A stretch of DNA of 33,148 bases from CAZMGD01 sp964565705 (GTDB lineage Bacteria > Actinomycetota > Acidimicrobiia > Acidimicrobiales > Ilumatobacteraceae): NCBI GenBank assembly GCA_964565705.1, contig CAZMGD010000040.1:1-33148 (forward strand), written 5' to 3'. Of this stretch, positions 1 through 7,526 are shown in pieces. Each line of letters opens with the position of its first letter. Positions within the stretch are counted from its first letter, which is position 1. The notes beneath the pieces were generated by a model. The model was not told the DNA's origin. It saw only the letters and a program-made list of their open reading frames with translations, and searched no databases. A program made the translations under genes and the position numbers.

Positions 1-195
1 CATGTCCCAGATGATCCGGCGGTGCACCGGCTTGAGGCCGTCGCGCACATCGGGCAGGGCTCGAGCGACGATGACCGACATCGCGTAGTCGAGGAACGAG
101 CGCTCCATCTCGTCTTGGAGCTGGACCTCCTGCACGGCCAGACGCTCGTCGTCGGGGCCTTCGCCGGCGGAGGGGGTGTCAGGGGTGTCACTCAT
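1..195 (-). CDS. gyrA: DNA gyrase subunit A, N-terminal 65 residues (runs off window)
   Basis: This is the start of the gyrase A subunit, the DNA breakage-reunion subunit that works with GyrB to introduce negative supercoils. Only the first 65 codons lie in the window. After an acidic, variable N-terminus the protein shows the typical run with SFLDYAMSVIVARALPDVRDG (around residues 34-54), followed by LKPVHRRI, which is diagnostic for type IIA topoisomerase A subunits. The ATG at 195-193 lies 19 bp after the gyrB stop, with a GAGAG stretch upstream, so gyrB and gyrA are probably co-transcribed. The catalytic tyrosine would lie outside the window. The family assignment is firm; ParC is unlikely because of the direct gyrB neighbour at the origin. 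Confidence 0.95.
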   Translation of the reverse strand, partial: MSDTPDTPSAGEGPDDERLAVQEVQLQDEMERSFLDYAMSVIVARALPDVRDGLKPVHRRIIWDM

Positions 196-214
196 CGGGA
201 TCTCTCAGCTGTCG

Positions 215-2093
215 TCAGATGTCGAGGAAGCGGACGTCTTTGGCATTGGTCTGGATGAAGCGCTTGCGACTTTCCACGTCGTCACCCATCAAGACGCTCA
301 TCACCTCGTCGGCGAGGGCAGCCTCCTCGACGGTGACCTGCAACAACGTGCGGCGAGAGGCGTCCATCGTCGTCTCGCGCAGCTCGTTCTCGTCCATCTC
401 GCCAAGGCCTTTCAGCCGGGCGAACTCCTTCTTGTGGTTCGGCCGCTCCTCCAGGAAGCGGGCCTTGGCCAGGTCGTCTTTGAGGTACACCTTCTCCTTG
501 CCGATCTCGGTGGAGAACAGGGGCGGCTGGGCGATGTACACGAAGCCGTGCTCGACCAGTGGGCGCATCTGGCGGTAGAAGAACGTGAGCAGCAGCGTGC
601 GGATGTGGCTGCCATCGACGTCGGCGTCAGCCATCGCGATCACCTTGTGGTAGCGCACCTTGGCGGCTTCGAACTCCTCGCCGACACCGCCGCCGATGGC
701 GGTGATCAGCGCCTGGATCTCGTTGTTCTTCAGCATCCGATCGAGTCGAGCGCGCTCGACGTTCAAGATCTTGCCGCGGATCGGCAGGATCGCTTGNNNN
801 NNNNNNCTTCAGCTTGTCCGGCATGCCCGCACCCGACAGCGCCGTCTTGCGGCGGATCGCGTTGCGGGCGTTCTTCGCGGCCAAGCGCGCCTGCGCCGCT
901 GCCACGCCCTTCTTGACGATCCGGTTGGCCTCGGTCGGGTTCTCCTCCAGCCATTCGCCGAGGCGCTCGTTGGTGACCTTCTGCACGAACGACCGCATCG
1001 AGACGTTGCCCAGCTTGGCCTTGGTCTGCCCCTCGAACTGCGGCTCGCGCAACTTGACGGAGATGATCGCGGTGATGCCTTCGCGGATGTCCTCCCCGAG
1101 GAGGTTCTCCTCCTTCTCCTTGAGCAGGTTCTTGGCGCGGGCGTACTTGTTGATCACCGACGTGAGCGCCGAGCGGAAACCCTCGACGTGCATGCCGCCC
1201 TCGATGGTCGAGATGCCGTTCGCGTAGCCGTGGACGCCCTCGTGATAGCCGGTGTTCCACTGGATCGCGACGTCCAGCGTCTGGCCGTCGTCGTCGAAGT
1301 CCTCGTAGCTGGCGACCTTGCTGAACAGGGCTTCTTTCGACGCGTTGAGATGCTTGACGAAGTCGACGAGACCGCCGCGGTACTGGTAGGTGACCCGTTG
1401 CTCGCGCCCGTCTCGCTCGTCGCTGAACACGATCTCGAGGCCACGGTTGAGGAACGCCATCGTCTGCAGCCGCTCGAGCACGGTCCGGGCGACGAACTCC
1501 GTGCCCTCGGCGACGAACACGATGGGGTCCGGCCAGAACGTGATGCTGGTGCCCGAGGCGCGGGCCTCGGGGCCTTTGGTCGGGCTCGGGCCGACGACCT
1601 CCATCTTGCCCTGCGCCTTGCCACCCTTGGCGAACTCCTGGCGGTGGCGCTTGCCGTCACGGTCGACCTCGACGATCAGGCGCTCGCTGAGGGCGTTGAC
1701 GACGCTGACGCCCACCCCGTGGAGACCCCCGGAGACCTTGTAGCCCTCGCCTCCGAACTTGCCGCCGGCGTGGAGCACGGTGAGCACGACCTCGGCGGCG
1801 CTCTTGCCCTTGTGCGGCCCGCTCGGGTACGGGTCGACCGGGATTCCCCGCCCGTTGTCGTCGACCCGGCACCCGCCGTCGGCGAGCAGGGTCACGCCGA
1901 TGCGATCGCAGTGGCCCGCCATCGCCTCGTCGACCGAGTTGTCGACGACCTCCCAGATCAGGTGGTGGAGGCCGGCCAAGCCGGTCGATCCGATGTACAT
2001 CCCCGGCCGCTTGCGGACCGGGTCGAGTCCCTCGAGGACCTGGATGTCCTTGGCGCCGTAGTCGGCGGTTGGCTTGCTGGAATCGTTGGACAC
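215..2093 (-). CDS. gyrB: DNA gyrase subunit B, interrupted by an assembly gap
   Basis: This is the ATPase subunit of gyrase. Before the gap 429 codons are visible, including the GHKL ATP-binding fold (VDNSVDEAMAGH, then GGLHGVGVSVVNALS) and the transducer domain. After the gap 193 codons carry the TOPRIM residues DADVDGSH and the C-terminal end KDVRFLDI. Ten N at 797-806 separate the two parts and put them out of frame. Comparison with family members indicates that about 32 codons are missing, including the EGDSAGG part of TOPRIM. I see this as an assembly defect, not a pseudogene. The GTG at 2093 is preferred because GAGAAGG lies five bases upstream; the reading frame continues open to an ATG at 2183, but that 30-residue extension looks unlike GyrB. 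The neighbours are dciA upstream and gyrA downstream. Confidence 0.95.
797..806. other. Assembly gap of 10 N inside gyrB
   Basis: Ten undefined bases lie between the codon for Lys in MPDKLK and the Gln codon of QAILPIRGK. The frame can only be restored by a length that is a multiple of three, so 10 cannot be the true length. By family comparison about 96 bp are missing, unless an insertion such as an intein is hidden there. Confidence 0.95.
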
Positions 2094-2194
2094 ACGTACC
2101 TTCTCGGTCGCTCCGTTGGGGCCCGGGGCCCGATGCTTGCGGTGACGAGGGAGGCCACGAGGCGGCCTCACGACCCGGATCACGAACAGGTGTC

Positions 2195-2200
2195 AGTCTA
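2195..2200 (-). promoter_or_regulatory. Possible -10 element upstream of gyrB
   Basis: The dciA-gyrB gap (2094-2279) is 186 bp, long for this packed operon. On the minus strand it holds TAGACT, about 100 bases before the gyrB start, which fits the actinobacterial TANNNT -10 pattern. No convincing -35 hexamer was found, so the assignment is weak. Confidence 0.25.
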
Positions 2201-2279
2201 CCGCCGGGGTGTCACCGAGATTCGGGATGGCTCGCCGGAGATCCGCCGGTCGGAGGGGAAAAAGTCCTGGACAGCGGGC

Positions 2280-2609
2280 TCAACGGGCAACCCGGATGTC
2301 GATCGCCGAGACGTCGATGCCCGCTTCGGTGAGACGGGCGATCAGGTCGCTCTCCAGGTAGCGCAGCTGCGTCGCCCAACCGGGCTCGTCGACGTGCACC
2401 AGGAGCCGCCCGCCGTCGATCTTGATCGGGCTGGCATGGGCGGCGATCGACTCGCCCACGACCTGCTGCCACCGTCCGAACAGGGTGTGCGTCGCTTGCG
2501 CGCCGGCACCCCGCAGGGAGCGCACGACCTTGTCGAGCCCGACGCTCAAGGGTTGGAGCGAGTCGCTCTGCTCGCGGTCGGCGCCGTCGGCTCGGTGGTC
2601 GTCGGCCAT
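2280..2609 (-). CDS. dciA: DciA-like helicase-loading protein (DUF721)
   Basis: This small basic protein of 109 residues matches the DUF721/DciA family by the core FGRWQQVVGESIAAHASP followed by a short beta-rich segment (GRLLVHVDEPGWATQLRYL) and the end IDVSAIDIRVAR. DciA proteins are replicative helicase (DnaB) operators or loaders in most bacteria that lack DnaC. The position between recF and gyrB is typical for actinobacteria. I chose the ATG at 2609. The frame is open back to a GTG at 2711, but that extension would be encoded by a copy of the dispersed GCTCGCTGCGCTCGC repeat and reads as low-complexity Ser/Ala/Gly, so it is probably not translated. No strong ribosome-binding site decides between them. 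Confidence 0.8.
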   Translation of the reverse strand: MADDHRADGADREQSDSLQPLSVGLDKVVRSLRGAGAQATHTLFGRWQQVVGESIAAHASPIKIDGGRLLVHVDEPGWATQLRYLESDLIARLTEAGIDVSAIDIRVAR

Positions 2610-2629
2610 CAGGCGCCGACCGCTGCGGT

Positions 2630-2700
2630 GCCTGGACCCGCCGTCGGGGCTCGCTGCGCTCGCTCCGGACGGCTGCGGCACCGCCTTGGCGCGAGCGTCT
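2630..2700. repeat. Diverged copy of the GCTCGCTGCGCTCGC repeat between recF and dciA
   Basis: The exact core GCTCGCTGCGCTCGC lies at 2649-2663. The flanks (CGTCGGG before it, GGCTGCGG after it) resemble the flanks in the copies near 22.96 kb, so this is a diverged copy of the same family and not a chance match of the core. It sits in the 138-bp stretch between recF and dciA. Confidence 0.6.
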
Positions 2701-2747
2701 GCGACATGCACACCACGGTATCCAGTCAGGTGCGACGGCGCCTGCCA

Positions 2748-3830
2748 CTACTCGTCGGCCACCGCGCCGGCCTCGATCCGCATCGTCCGATCAGGGCTCG
2801 CCTCACCGGGCAGCGAGCCGGCGGTCGTGATCACGACCTGGCCCGTGGGCAGGGATCCGAGGAGCGCGGCGGCCCGGGCCTCGTCGAGCTCGGAGAGCAC
2901 GTCATCGAGCACCAGGACCGGCACGTCATCGACGACATCGCACACCAGTTCGTGGGCACCGAGGCGCAATGAGAGCGCGAGCGTGCGCTGCTCGCCCTGG
3001 CTGGCGTGGGTGCGGGCGGGGAGATCGTTCACGATCAGATCCAGCTCGTCGCGATGGGGTCCGACGGTCGAGAGCTGCCGCCGGAGGTCATGGGGACGGG
3101 CGGCGAGCAACGCCGACGCGAGGCCCAGGTGTCGCCATTGTGGCGCGTACCTCAGCTGCACCCGGTGCGGTCCGCCGGCCAGGCGCTGGTACGCAGCGTC
3201 CACCAGGGGGTTGAGCCGGTCGACCACGGTCGCTCGGGCGTACCCGATGCGCTCACCCAGGTCGGCCAGGCGGGCATCCCACACGTCGAGCGTCAATCGT
3301 GCTGCGTCGTCCGGCCGCCCTGCAGCCTGCTTCAAGAGGGCGTTGCGCTGCTTCAGGGCCCGTTCGAAATCGAGTCGCAGCGCATCGTTCTTCGGAGCGA
3401 GGGACACCAACGTGTCGTCGAGGAACCGACGGCGCTCTCCGGCACCCTCCTTCACCAGGGCCAGATCGTCGGGGGAGAACACGCTGACCCGCAACGCACC
3501 GAGCGCGTCACGGGATCGCTGCAGGCGTTGACGGTTGACGAGGAACCGGTTGCGGCCGTTGCGGTTGAGCTCCGCCTCCACCAGTGATTCGCGCCCGTCG
3601 CGCTGACGGATCGTCGCTCGGATCACCGCCTGCTCGGCGCCGACGCGAACGAGCGCGTCGGCCGGCGCCCCGCGGAAGCTGCCCAGCAGCGAGAGGTAGG
3701 CGAGGCCTTCGACGAAGTTCGTCTTGCCCTGCCCGTTGCGACCGACGACGGCGGTCACGTGCTCGGTCAGCACGAACTCGGCATGGGCGTAGTTGCGGAA
3801 GTCGACGAGCTCCAGCCGCTCGAGGTGCAT
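2748..3830 (-). CDS. recF: DNA replication and repair protein RecF
   Basis: RecF is an SMC/ABC-like ATPase that helps load RecA at gapped DNA together with RecR and RecO. The 360-residue protein starts with HLERLELVDFRNY, has a Walker A motif GRNGQGKT at residues 30-37, an ABC signature ASQGEQRTLAL and Walker B VLVLDDVLSELD near residue 320. All key motifs are present and the length is normal. The ATG at 3830 lies 16 bp after the dnaN stop, so the two genes are probably co-transcribed. The downstream gap to dciA carries the dispersed repeat. Confidence 0.96.
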   Translation of the reverse strand: MHLERLELVDFRNYAHAEFVLTEHVTAVVGRNGQGKTNFVEGLAYLSLLGSFRGAPADALVRVGAEQAVIRATIRQRDGRESLVEAELNRNGRNRFLVNRQRLQRSRDALGALRVSVFSPDDLALVKEGAGERRRFLDDTLVSLAPKNDALRLDFERALKQRNALLKQAAGRPDDAARLTLDVWDARLADLGERIGYARATVVDRLNPLVDAAYQRLAGGPHRVQLRYAPQWRHLGLASALLAARPHDLRRQLSTVGPHRDELDLIVNDLPARTHASQGEQRTLALSLRLGAHELVCDVVDDVPVLVLDDVLSELDEARAAALLGSLPTGQVVITTAGSLPGEASPDRTMRIEAGAVADE

Positions 3831-3846
3831 CAGCCGTCGGGGCTGG

Positions 3847-4944
3847 TCAGGGCACCCGTACCGGCATGAGGAGGTACAGGTACTCGGGATGGTCCACGCC
3901 GCGGATCACCGCCGGCTTCAGCCCATCGAGGAGCTCGAGGGTGACCTCGTCGCCGACCGCGGCCTCGGCCCCCGCGGCCAGGTAGTCAGGGTTGAACGCC
4001 ACGGTCAGCTCGGCCCCGTCGAGGGACGCGTCGATCGCCTCCTCCGCCCGGCCGATGTCCGCTGTCACCGTGGTCAGCTTCACCTCCTCGCTGCTGACGA
4101 CGAGGCGCACCGGCGTGGCCTCCCGCGCCGCCAGGATCTTGACCCGGCGCAGCGCCTCGAGCAGCGCCTCGCGTCCCATCGTGACCTTGTTCGGGTACGA
4201 CGACGGGATCAGGTTCCGGTAGTTCGGGTACTCCCCCTCGATCAGCCGCGTGGTCAGCCGCGTGCCACCCACCTCGAACGTCGCGTCGCGCTCACCCAGA
4301 CGCAGCGTCAGCTCGGTGCCGTGAGCCAACACGCGCTGCAGTTCGGCGAGAGCTCGCGACGGCACGAGCACCTTCTGGTCCGTTCCGAGCACCGACGTAC
4401 CCGGGAGGTCACGCACGGCGAGGCGGTACGAATCCGTCGCCACCAGCCGCAACCCGTCGGCCTCGGCGGCCAGCAGCACACCGGTGATGATCGGACGGTC
4501 CTTGTCGGTGCTCGCCGCACGAACGACCTGGCGCAACGCCTCGCTGAACTCGGCGGCGGGCAACGTGATCGCGCTCGTCCCGGGCGATGCGGTCTTCGGG
4601 AAGTCGTCGGCGGCGAACGGCCGCAGTGAGAACTCCGAGCGACCTCCCGAGATGGTCACCTCGTCGCTCGTCACCTCGACGTCGATCGCGCCGGGTGCCA
4701 TCGCCCGCACCACGTCGGCGGCGAGCTTGCCCGGGACCACCGCTGTGCCGTCGACGTCGCCACGAACCGTGATCGCCAGCTCGATCGTGAGATCCATGTC
4801 CGTCCCGGTGACCGACAGCTCGTCGCCGGCGAGCTCGAGGCGCAGCCCGGCCAACACCGGCAACGCGCCCGTACTGCCTCCGGCAGCGCGGCTGGCGGTG
4901 CTCAGCGCGTCGGCGAGCGAGTCACGTTCACAATGGAACTTCAC
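3847..4944 (-). CDS. dnaN: DNA polymerase III beta subunit (sliding clamp)
   Basis: This is the ring-shaped processivity clamp of DNA polymerase III, 365 residues, the usual size. Typical stretches are the N-terminal MKFHCERDSLADAL, the middle-domain TDSYRLAVRDL and the C-terminal YLYLLMPVRV, where the last residues form part of the clamp-binding pocket wall. It starts with GTG at 4944; GGGGAAGG lies seven bases upstream. It follows dnaA across the 207-bp origin region and precedes recF closely. Confidence 0.97.
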   Translation of the reverse strand: MKFHCERDSLADALSTASRAAGGSTGALPVLAGLRLELAGDELSVTGTDMDLTIELAITVRGDVDGTAVVPGKLAADVVRAMAPGAIDVEVTSDEVTISGGRSEFSLRPFAADDFPKTASPGTSAITLPAAEFSEALRQVVRAASTDKDRPIITGVLLAAEADGLRLVATDSYRLAVRDLPGTSVLGTDQKVLVPSRALAELQRVLAHGTELTLRLGERDATFEVGGTRLTTRLIEGEYPNYRNLIPSSYPNKVTMGREALLEALRRVKILAAREATPVRLVVSSEEVKLTTVTADIGRAEEAIDASLDGAELTVAFNPDYLAAGAEAAVGDEVTLELLDGLKPAVIRGVDHPEYLYLLMPVRVP

Positions 4945-4981
4945 AACAGGGCCTTCCCCATCTGCAGGTTGATGAACAAGC

Positions 4982-4996
4982 TAGTAGTAGTGATAA
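4982..4996 (-). promoter_or_regulatory. Candidate DnaA-trio element
   Basis: The plus strand reads TAGTAGTAGTGATAA next to the DnaA boxes at 5001-5016. On the minus strand this gives, after the boxes and a short spacer, TTATCACTACTACTA. This corresponds to repeats of 3'-[G/A]AT-5' on the complementary strand, the DnaA-trio pattern described for Bacillus subtilis strand opening. Four of five triplets fit. The role is inferred from pattern and position only. Confidence 0.55.
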
Positions 4997-5104
4997 GTGC
5001 TGTGGATTGTGGATGACGGGTCATCGTCCCAGCGTGACGGTGGTTTGGAACCGCGCGCGTCGTCCACTGCTGTCCACATGGCCGAGGGCGTCGCACGGTG
5101 GCGT

Positions 5105-5129
5105 GGTGGACAACGTCACGTTGTCCACC
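5105..5129. repeat. Palindromic pair of DnaA boxes
   Basis: Two inward-facing DnaA boxes form a perfect inverted repeat: the 12-base arm GGTGGACAACGT at 5105-5116, one central C at 5117, and its exact reverse complement at 5118-5129. It starts 24 bp from the dnaA stop codon side of the origin, so it may serve as paired DnaA sites, as a transcript hairpin after dnaA, or both. No T tract follows. Confidence 0.75.
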
Positions 5130-5151
5130 GTCGAGGGGGCTTCGTCCCCAG

Positions 5152-6498
5152 TCATGCCATCTTCAGGCGCTGAGTGAGGTCGTTGACCTGGTCGAAGACC
5201 TGTTTGCGTTCCTTCATCAGACGCTCGACCTTGTCGACAGCGTGGATCACCGTGGTGTGATCGCGCCCTCCGAAGAGCCGGGCGATCGCCGGATAGCTGA
5301 GGTCGGTGACCTGACGGAACACGTACATCGCGATCTGTCGTGACGTGACGAGCGGTCGCTGACGGCTCTTCCCACACAGTTGGTCGACTGGATAGCCGAG
5401 CAGGTTCGCCATCTCCTCGAGCATCTCCTGGTCCGTACGCACCTTCGCCGTGTTCTCGGTGAGCAGGTCGGCGAGGAGCTGTTCGGCCTTGGTGACGGTG
5501 ACGGGGACCTGGTTCAAGCTCGCGTAGGCGCTGACTCGGATCAGGGCGCCCTCGAGCTCACGGATGTTGCTGGTGACGTGGGCGGCGATGAACTCCAGCA
5601 CGTCGGAGCCGACCGGGCTGGCCTCGCGCTCGGCCTTGTTGCGGAGGATCGCGAGTCGCGTCTCCATGTCCGGCGGCTGGATGTCGGTGATGAGCCCCCA
5701 GCGGAAGCGCCCACGGAGGCGATCCTCCAGGGTCGGGATCGCGTCGGGCACGCGGTCCGAGGAGATGATGATCTGCTTGTTCGCGCCGTGGAGTGCGTTG
5801 AAGGTGTGGAAGAACTCCTCCTGGAGCCCTTCCTTGCCTTCCATGAACTGGATGTCGTCGATCAGGAGGACGTCGATCTCCCGGTAGCGCTTCTTGAAGT
5901 TCGTGATCGAGTTCGAGCGGATGCCGTCGACGTACTCGTTCAGGAACGTTTCCGTGGAGACGTACAGCACCTGGTAGTGGGCATAGTTCTGGAGGACGTA
6001 GTGACCGATGGCGTGCAGGAGGTGGGTCTTGCCGAGGCCCGCCGCGCCGTAGATGAACAGCGGGTTGTAGGACCGCGCGGGCACCTCGGCGACGCGTTGC
6101 GAAGCAGCGAGCGCGAACTGGTTCGAGGTTCCCTTCACGAACGTCTCGAACGTGTAGCGAGGGTTCAGACCGGCATGTGAGGTGGGTTCGGAGACACCGT
6201 TGAACGACAGCACAGCCGTCGCGACCTGCGGCTCGGGAACGTGCTGGACGGGCGTGGCCACCTCGATCTCGATGGCGACGTCCTCACCGTCGATCTCGTC
6301 GAGCGAGAGGCGCAGCAACGAGAAGTACCGGTTGACGATCCGGTCGCGAACCTGCGCGCTCGGCACGCCGAGTCGCAGCACGCGCGGCCCCGCCGGCAGC
6401 GCCGTCGCGTCTTGGAAGGTGGAGAACCACACCGCCTCCGACACCTGGTCGCGAAGTGCCTGCGATGCCGACATCCACAACTCCTCGTGGTCGCTCAC
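5152..6498 (-). CDS. dnaA: Chromosomal replication initiator DnaA
   Basis: DnaA binds the 9-mer boxes at oriC and opens the origin. The 448-residue protein has the N-terminal domain I, a short domain II, the AAA+ core with Walker A GAAGLGKT at about residues 151-158 and Walker B VLLIDDIQF, and the C-terminal domain IV with the signature GGRDHTTVIHA that reads DnaA boxes. Domain II is short compared with Streptomyces DnaA. A GTG at 6504 is also in frame, but AGGAGG ends five bases before the GTG at 6498, which I take as the start (MSDHEELW). DnaA boxes just upstream suggest autoregulation. Confidence 0.97.
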   Translation of the reverse strand: MSDHEELWMSASQALRDQVSEAVWFSTFQDATALPAGPRVLRLGVPSAQVRDRIVNRYFSLLRLSLDEIDGEDVAIEIEVATPVQHVPEPQVATAVLSFNGVSEPTSHAGLNPRYTFETFVKGTSNQFALAASQRVAEVPARSYNPLFIYGAAGLGKTHLLHAIGHYVLQNYAHYQVLYVSTETFLNEYVDGIRSNSITNFKKRYREIDVLLIDDIQFMEGKEGLQEEFFHTFNALHGANKQIIISSDRVPDAIPTLEDRLRGRFRWGLITDIQPPDMETRLAILRNKAEREASPVGSDVLEFIAAHVTSNIRELEGALIRVSAYASLNQVPVTVTKAEQLLADLLTENTAKVRTDQEMLEEMANLLGYPVDQLCGKSRQRPLVTSRQIAMYVFRQVTDLSYPAIARLFGGRDHTTVIHAVDKVERLMKERKQVFDQVNDLTQRLKMA

Positions 6499-6526
6499 CA
6501 GCACCTCCTCGCCGTCTCAGCCCTCG

Positions 6527-6615
6527 TCGTCCACAAACACGTCCACAGAATGTGGACAACTTCTCCCGTGGGCAAGAGCGTCACGCTACCATCCGGCTTG
6601 CCGACGTTGTCCACA
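6527..6615. promoter_or_regulatory. Second DnaA-box cluster upstream of dnaA
   Basis: Four boxes lie between dnaA and rpmH: TCGTCCACA at 6527-6535, ACGTCCACA at 6539-6547, TGTGGACAA (minus orientation) at 6551-6559 and a perfect TTGTCCACA at 6607-6615. A TAGCGT -10-like hexamer for dnaA lies on the minus strand at 6588-6583, between the boxes, so DnaA binding could repress dnaA. The cluster may also be the second half of a bipartite origin. Confidence 0.75.
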
Positions 6616-6629
6616 GGCGCCTCGCGATG

Positions 6630-6659
6630 TTGTCGCCTCCCCGACCTGCGGATTATCCT
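6630..6659 (+). promoter_or_regulatory. Candidate promoter of the rpmH operon
   Basis: TTGTCG at 6630-6635 and TATCCT at 6654-6659, spaced 18 bp, fit a housekeeping promoter reading towards rpmH. The leader would be roughly 110 bases. It lies directly beside the perfect DnaA box at 6607-6615. The assignment rests on pattern only. Confidence 0.45.
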
Positions 6660-6777
6660 GCTGCGACACTCTCGGCGCGCCCGTGTGGCGGTGCCGTCCG
6701 AAGTCGAGTCGTTGCGTCTGCAGCGAACAGTGGTGCCCCCGACAGTGATGGCCATGGGGGCCGATGAGGAGGATGGC

Positions 6778-6912
6778 GTGAAGCGCACCTACCAACCGAA
6801 CAATCGTCGCCGTGCACGCAAGCACGGCTTCCGCGCCCGCATGTCGACGCGCGCCGGGCGCGCCGTGCTGAAGGCGCGCCGGCTGAAGGGCCGTCACAAG
6901 CTGACGGTGTGA
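6778..6912 (+). CDS. rpmH: Ribosomal protein bL34
   Basis: This 44-residue, strongly basic protein of the large ribosomal subunit is recognised along its entire length (KRTYQPNNRRRARKHGFRARM ... AGRAVLKARRLKGRHKLTV, given in parts). It starts with GTG at 6778, five bases after AGGAGG (6767-6772); the nearby ATG at 6773 is in another frame. Its stop overlaps the rnpA start by four bases. The rpmH-rnpA pair divergent from dnaA is a hallmark of bacterial origins. Confidence 0.96.
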   Translation: MKRTYQPNNRRRARKHGFRARMSTRAGRAVLKARRLKGRHKLTV

Positions 6913-7244
6913 TCGGCCGCATCCGCGGAAGCGAACCGTTCCGACGCACCCGAGCTGAAGGAACGCGCGTTCGCTCATCGCTGGTGTGGTGCACCATGTT
7001 GAACGATCCATCCCTCAGTCGACCCCATGTCGGTTACGCCATCGGCCGATCCATGGGCAACGCCGTGACCCGCAACAGGGCGCGGCGGCGTCTGCGCGCC
7101 CTGTTCGCCGATTCCGCCTCGTCGCTGCGTCCCGGCTGGTACGTGGTCGGTGCGTCGCCCGCGGTCGCGACCTGTTCCGCGGCGCGCCTGCGGGCCGAGG
7201 TCGACACGGTCGTGCGCAAACTGGACGAGGTGATCCCACGATGA
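6909..7244 (+). CDS. rnpA: Ribonuclease P protein component
   Basis: This basic 111-residue protein is the protein subunit of RNase P, which matures tRNA 5' ends together with the RNA subunit. The family signature is visible as GYAIGRSMGNAVTRNRARRRLRAL (shown here in one conserved helix, around residues 42-65). It starts with GTG at 6909, overlapping the rpmH stop in GTGA, and its own stop overlaps the yidD start in ATGA, pointing to translational coupling. The first 30 residues are variable, so a later start is possible but not supported by a ribosome-binding site. Confidence 0.93.
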   Translation: MIGRIRGSEPFRRTRAEGTRVRSSLVWCTMLNDPSLSRPHVGYAIGRSMGNAVTRNRARRRLRALFADSASSLRPGWYVVGASPAVATCSAARLRAEVDTVVRKLDEVIPR

Positions 7245-7525
7245 GCGCCGAGCGGACTCCCTCGCGCAGTGCTCGAACCCTGCTGCGGATGATCGACTGG
7301 TACCAGCGCGGCGTCGAGGGCCGGCCCTCCCCCTGCCGCTTCACACCCGGCTGCTCCGACTACGCCCGCGAATCGATCGAGCGGTACGGCACGGGCCGCG
7401 GCGGATGGCTCGCCGTGCGCCGACTCGCCCGGTGCCGCCCCTTCGGTCCGTTTGGCTACGACCCGGTGCCAGACGGTGAGCATCACCACCCGATCCCCAC
7501 CACCCACCACTCGAAGGTGACCTGA
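7241..7525 (+). CDS. yidD: Membrane protein insertion efficiency factor YidD
   Basis: YidD is a small protein associated with the inner face of the membrane that supports YidC-dependent insertion. The 94-residue sequence shows the family core CRFTPGCSDYARESIERYG and RCRPFGPFGYDPVP. The N-terminal part (LLRMIDWYQRGVEGR) corresponds to the membrane-associated helix. The ATG at 7241 overlaps the rnpA stop by four bases, and yidC starts one base after the yidD stop. The usual GG of the GGYDPVP motif reads FGYDP here, a minor change. Confidence 0.94.
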   Translation: MSAERTPSRSARTLLRMIDWYQRGVEGRPSPCRFTPGCSDYARESIERYGTGRGGWLAVRRLARCRPFGPFGYDPVPDGEHHHPIPTTHHSKVT

Positions 7526-7526
7526 C

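Larger units (their letters stand above)
4945..5151. other. oriC: Replication origin region (oriC) between dnaA and dnaN
   Basis: This non-coding stretch holds at least five DnaA-box-like 9-mers related to the actinobacterial TTGTCCACA / TTATCCACA consensus: 5001-5009 and 5008-5016 (both in minus orientation, overlapping), 5070-5078 (CTGTCCACA), 5105-5113 (minus orientation) and 5121-5129 (TTGTCCACC). A weaker one is at 5060-5068. A short AT-richer segment around 4970-5000 with TAGTAGTAG lies next to the first two boxes. The location between dnaA and dnaN is where actinobacterial oriC normally lies, and genes on both sides are transcribed away from it. Confidence 0.85.

Noticed and set aside
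2094..2183. N-terminal extension of GyrB from an ATG at 2183
   Set aside because: The extra residues are Arg/Pro-rich and unlike GyrB, and the GTG at 2093 has a good ribosome-binding site.
2255..2279. T tract on the minus strand directly after dciA as an intrinsic terminator
   Set aside because: The only stem before it is GTCC-A-GGAC, with a one-base loop, which cannot form a stable hairpin.
2610..2711. N-terminal extension of DciA from a GTG at 2711
   Set aside because: It would be encoded by the dispersed repeat and has no family similarity.
660..2972. Very long plus-strand open frame of 770 codons across gyrB and dciA
   Set aside because: It lies antisense to well-identified genes, crosses the N gap and has the composition of shadow frames in high-GC DNA.
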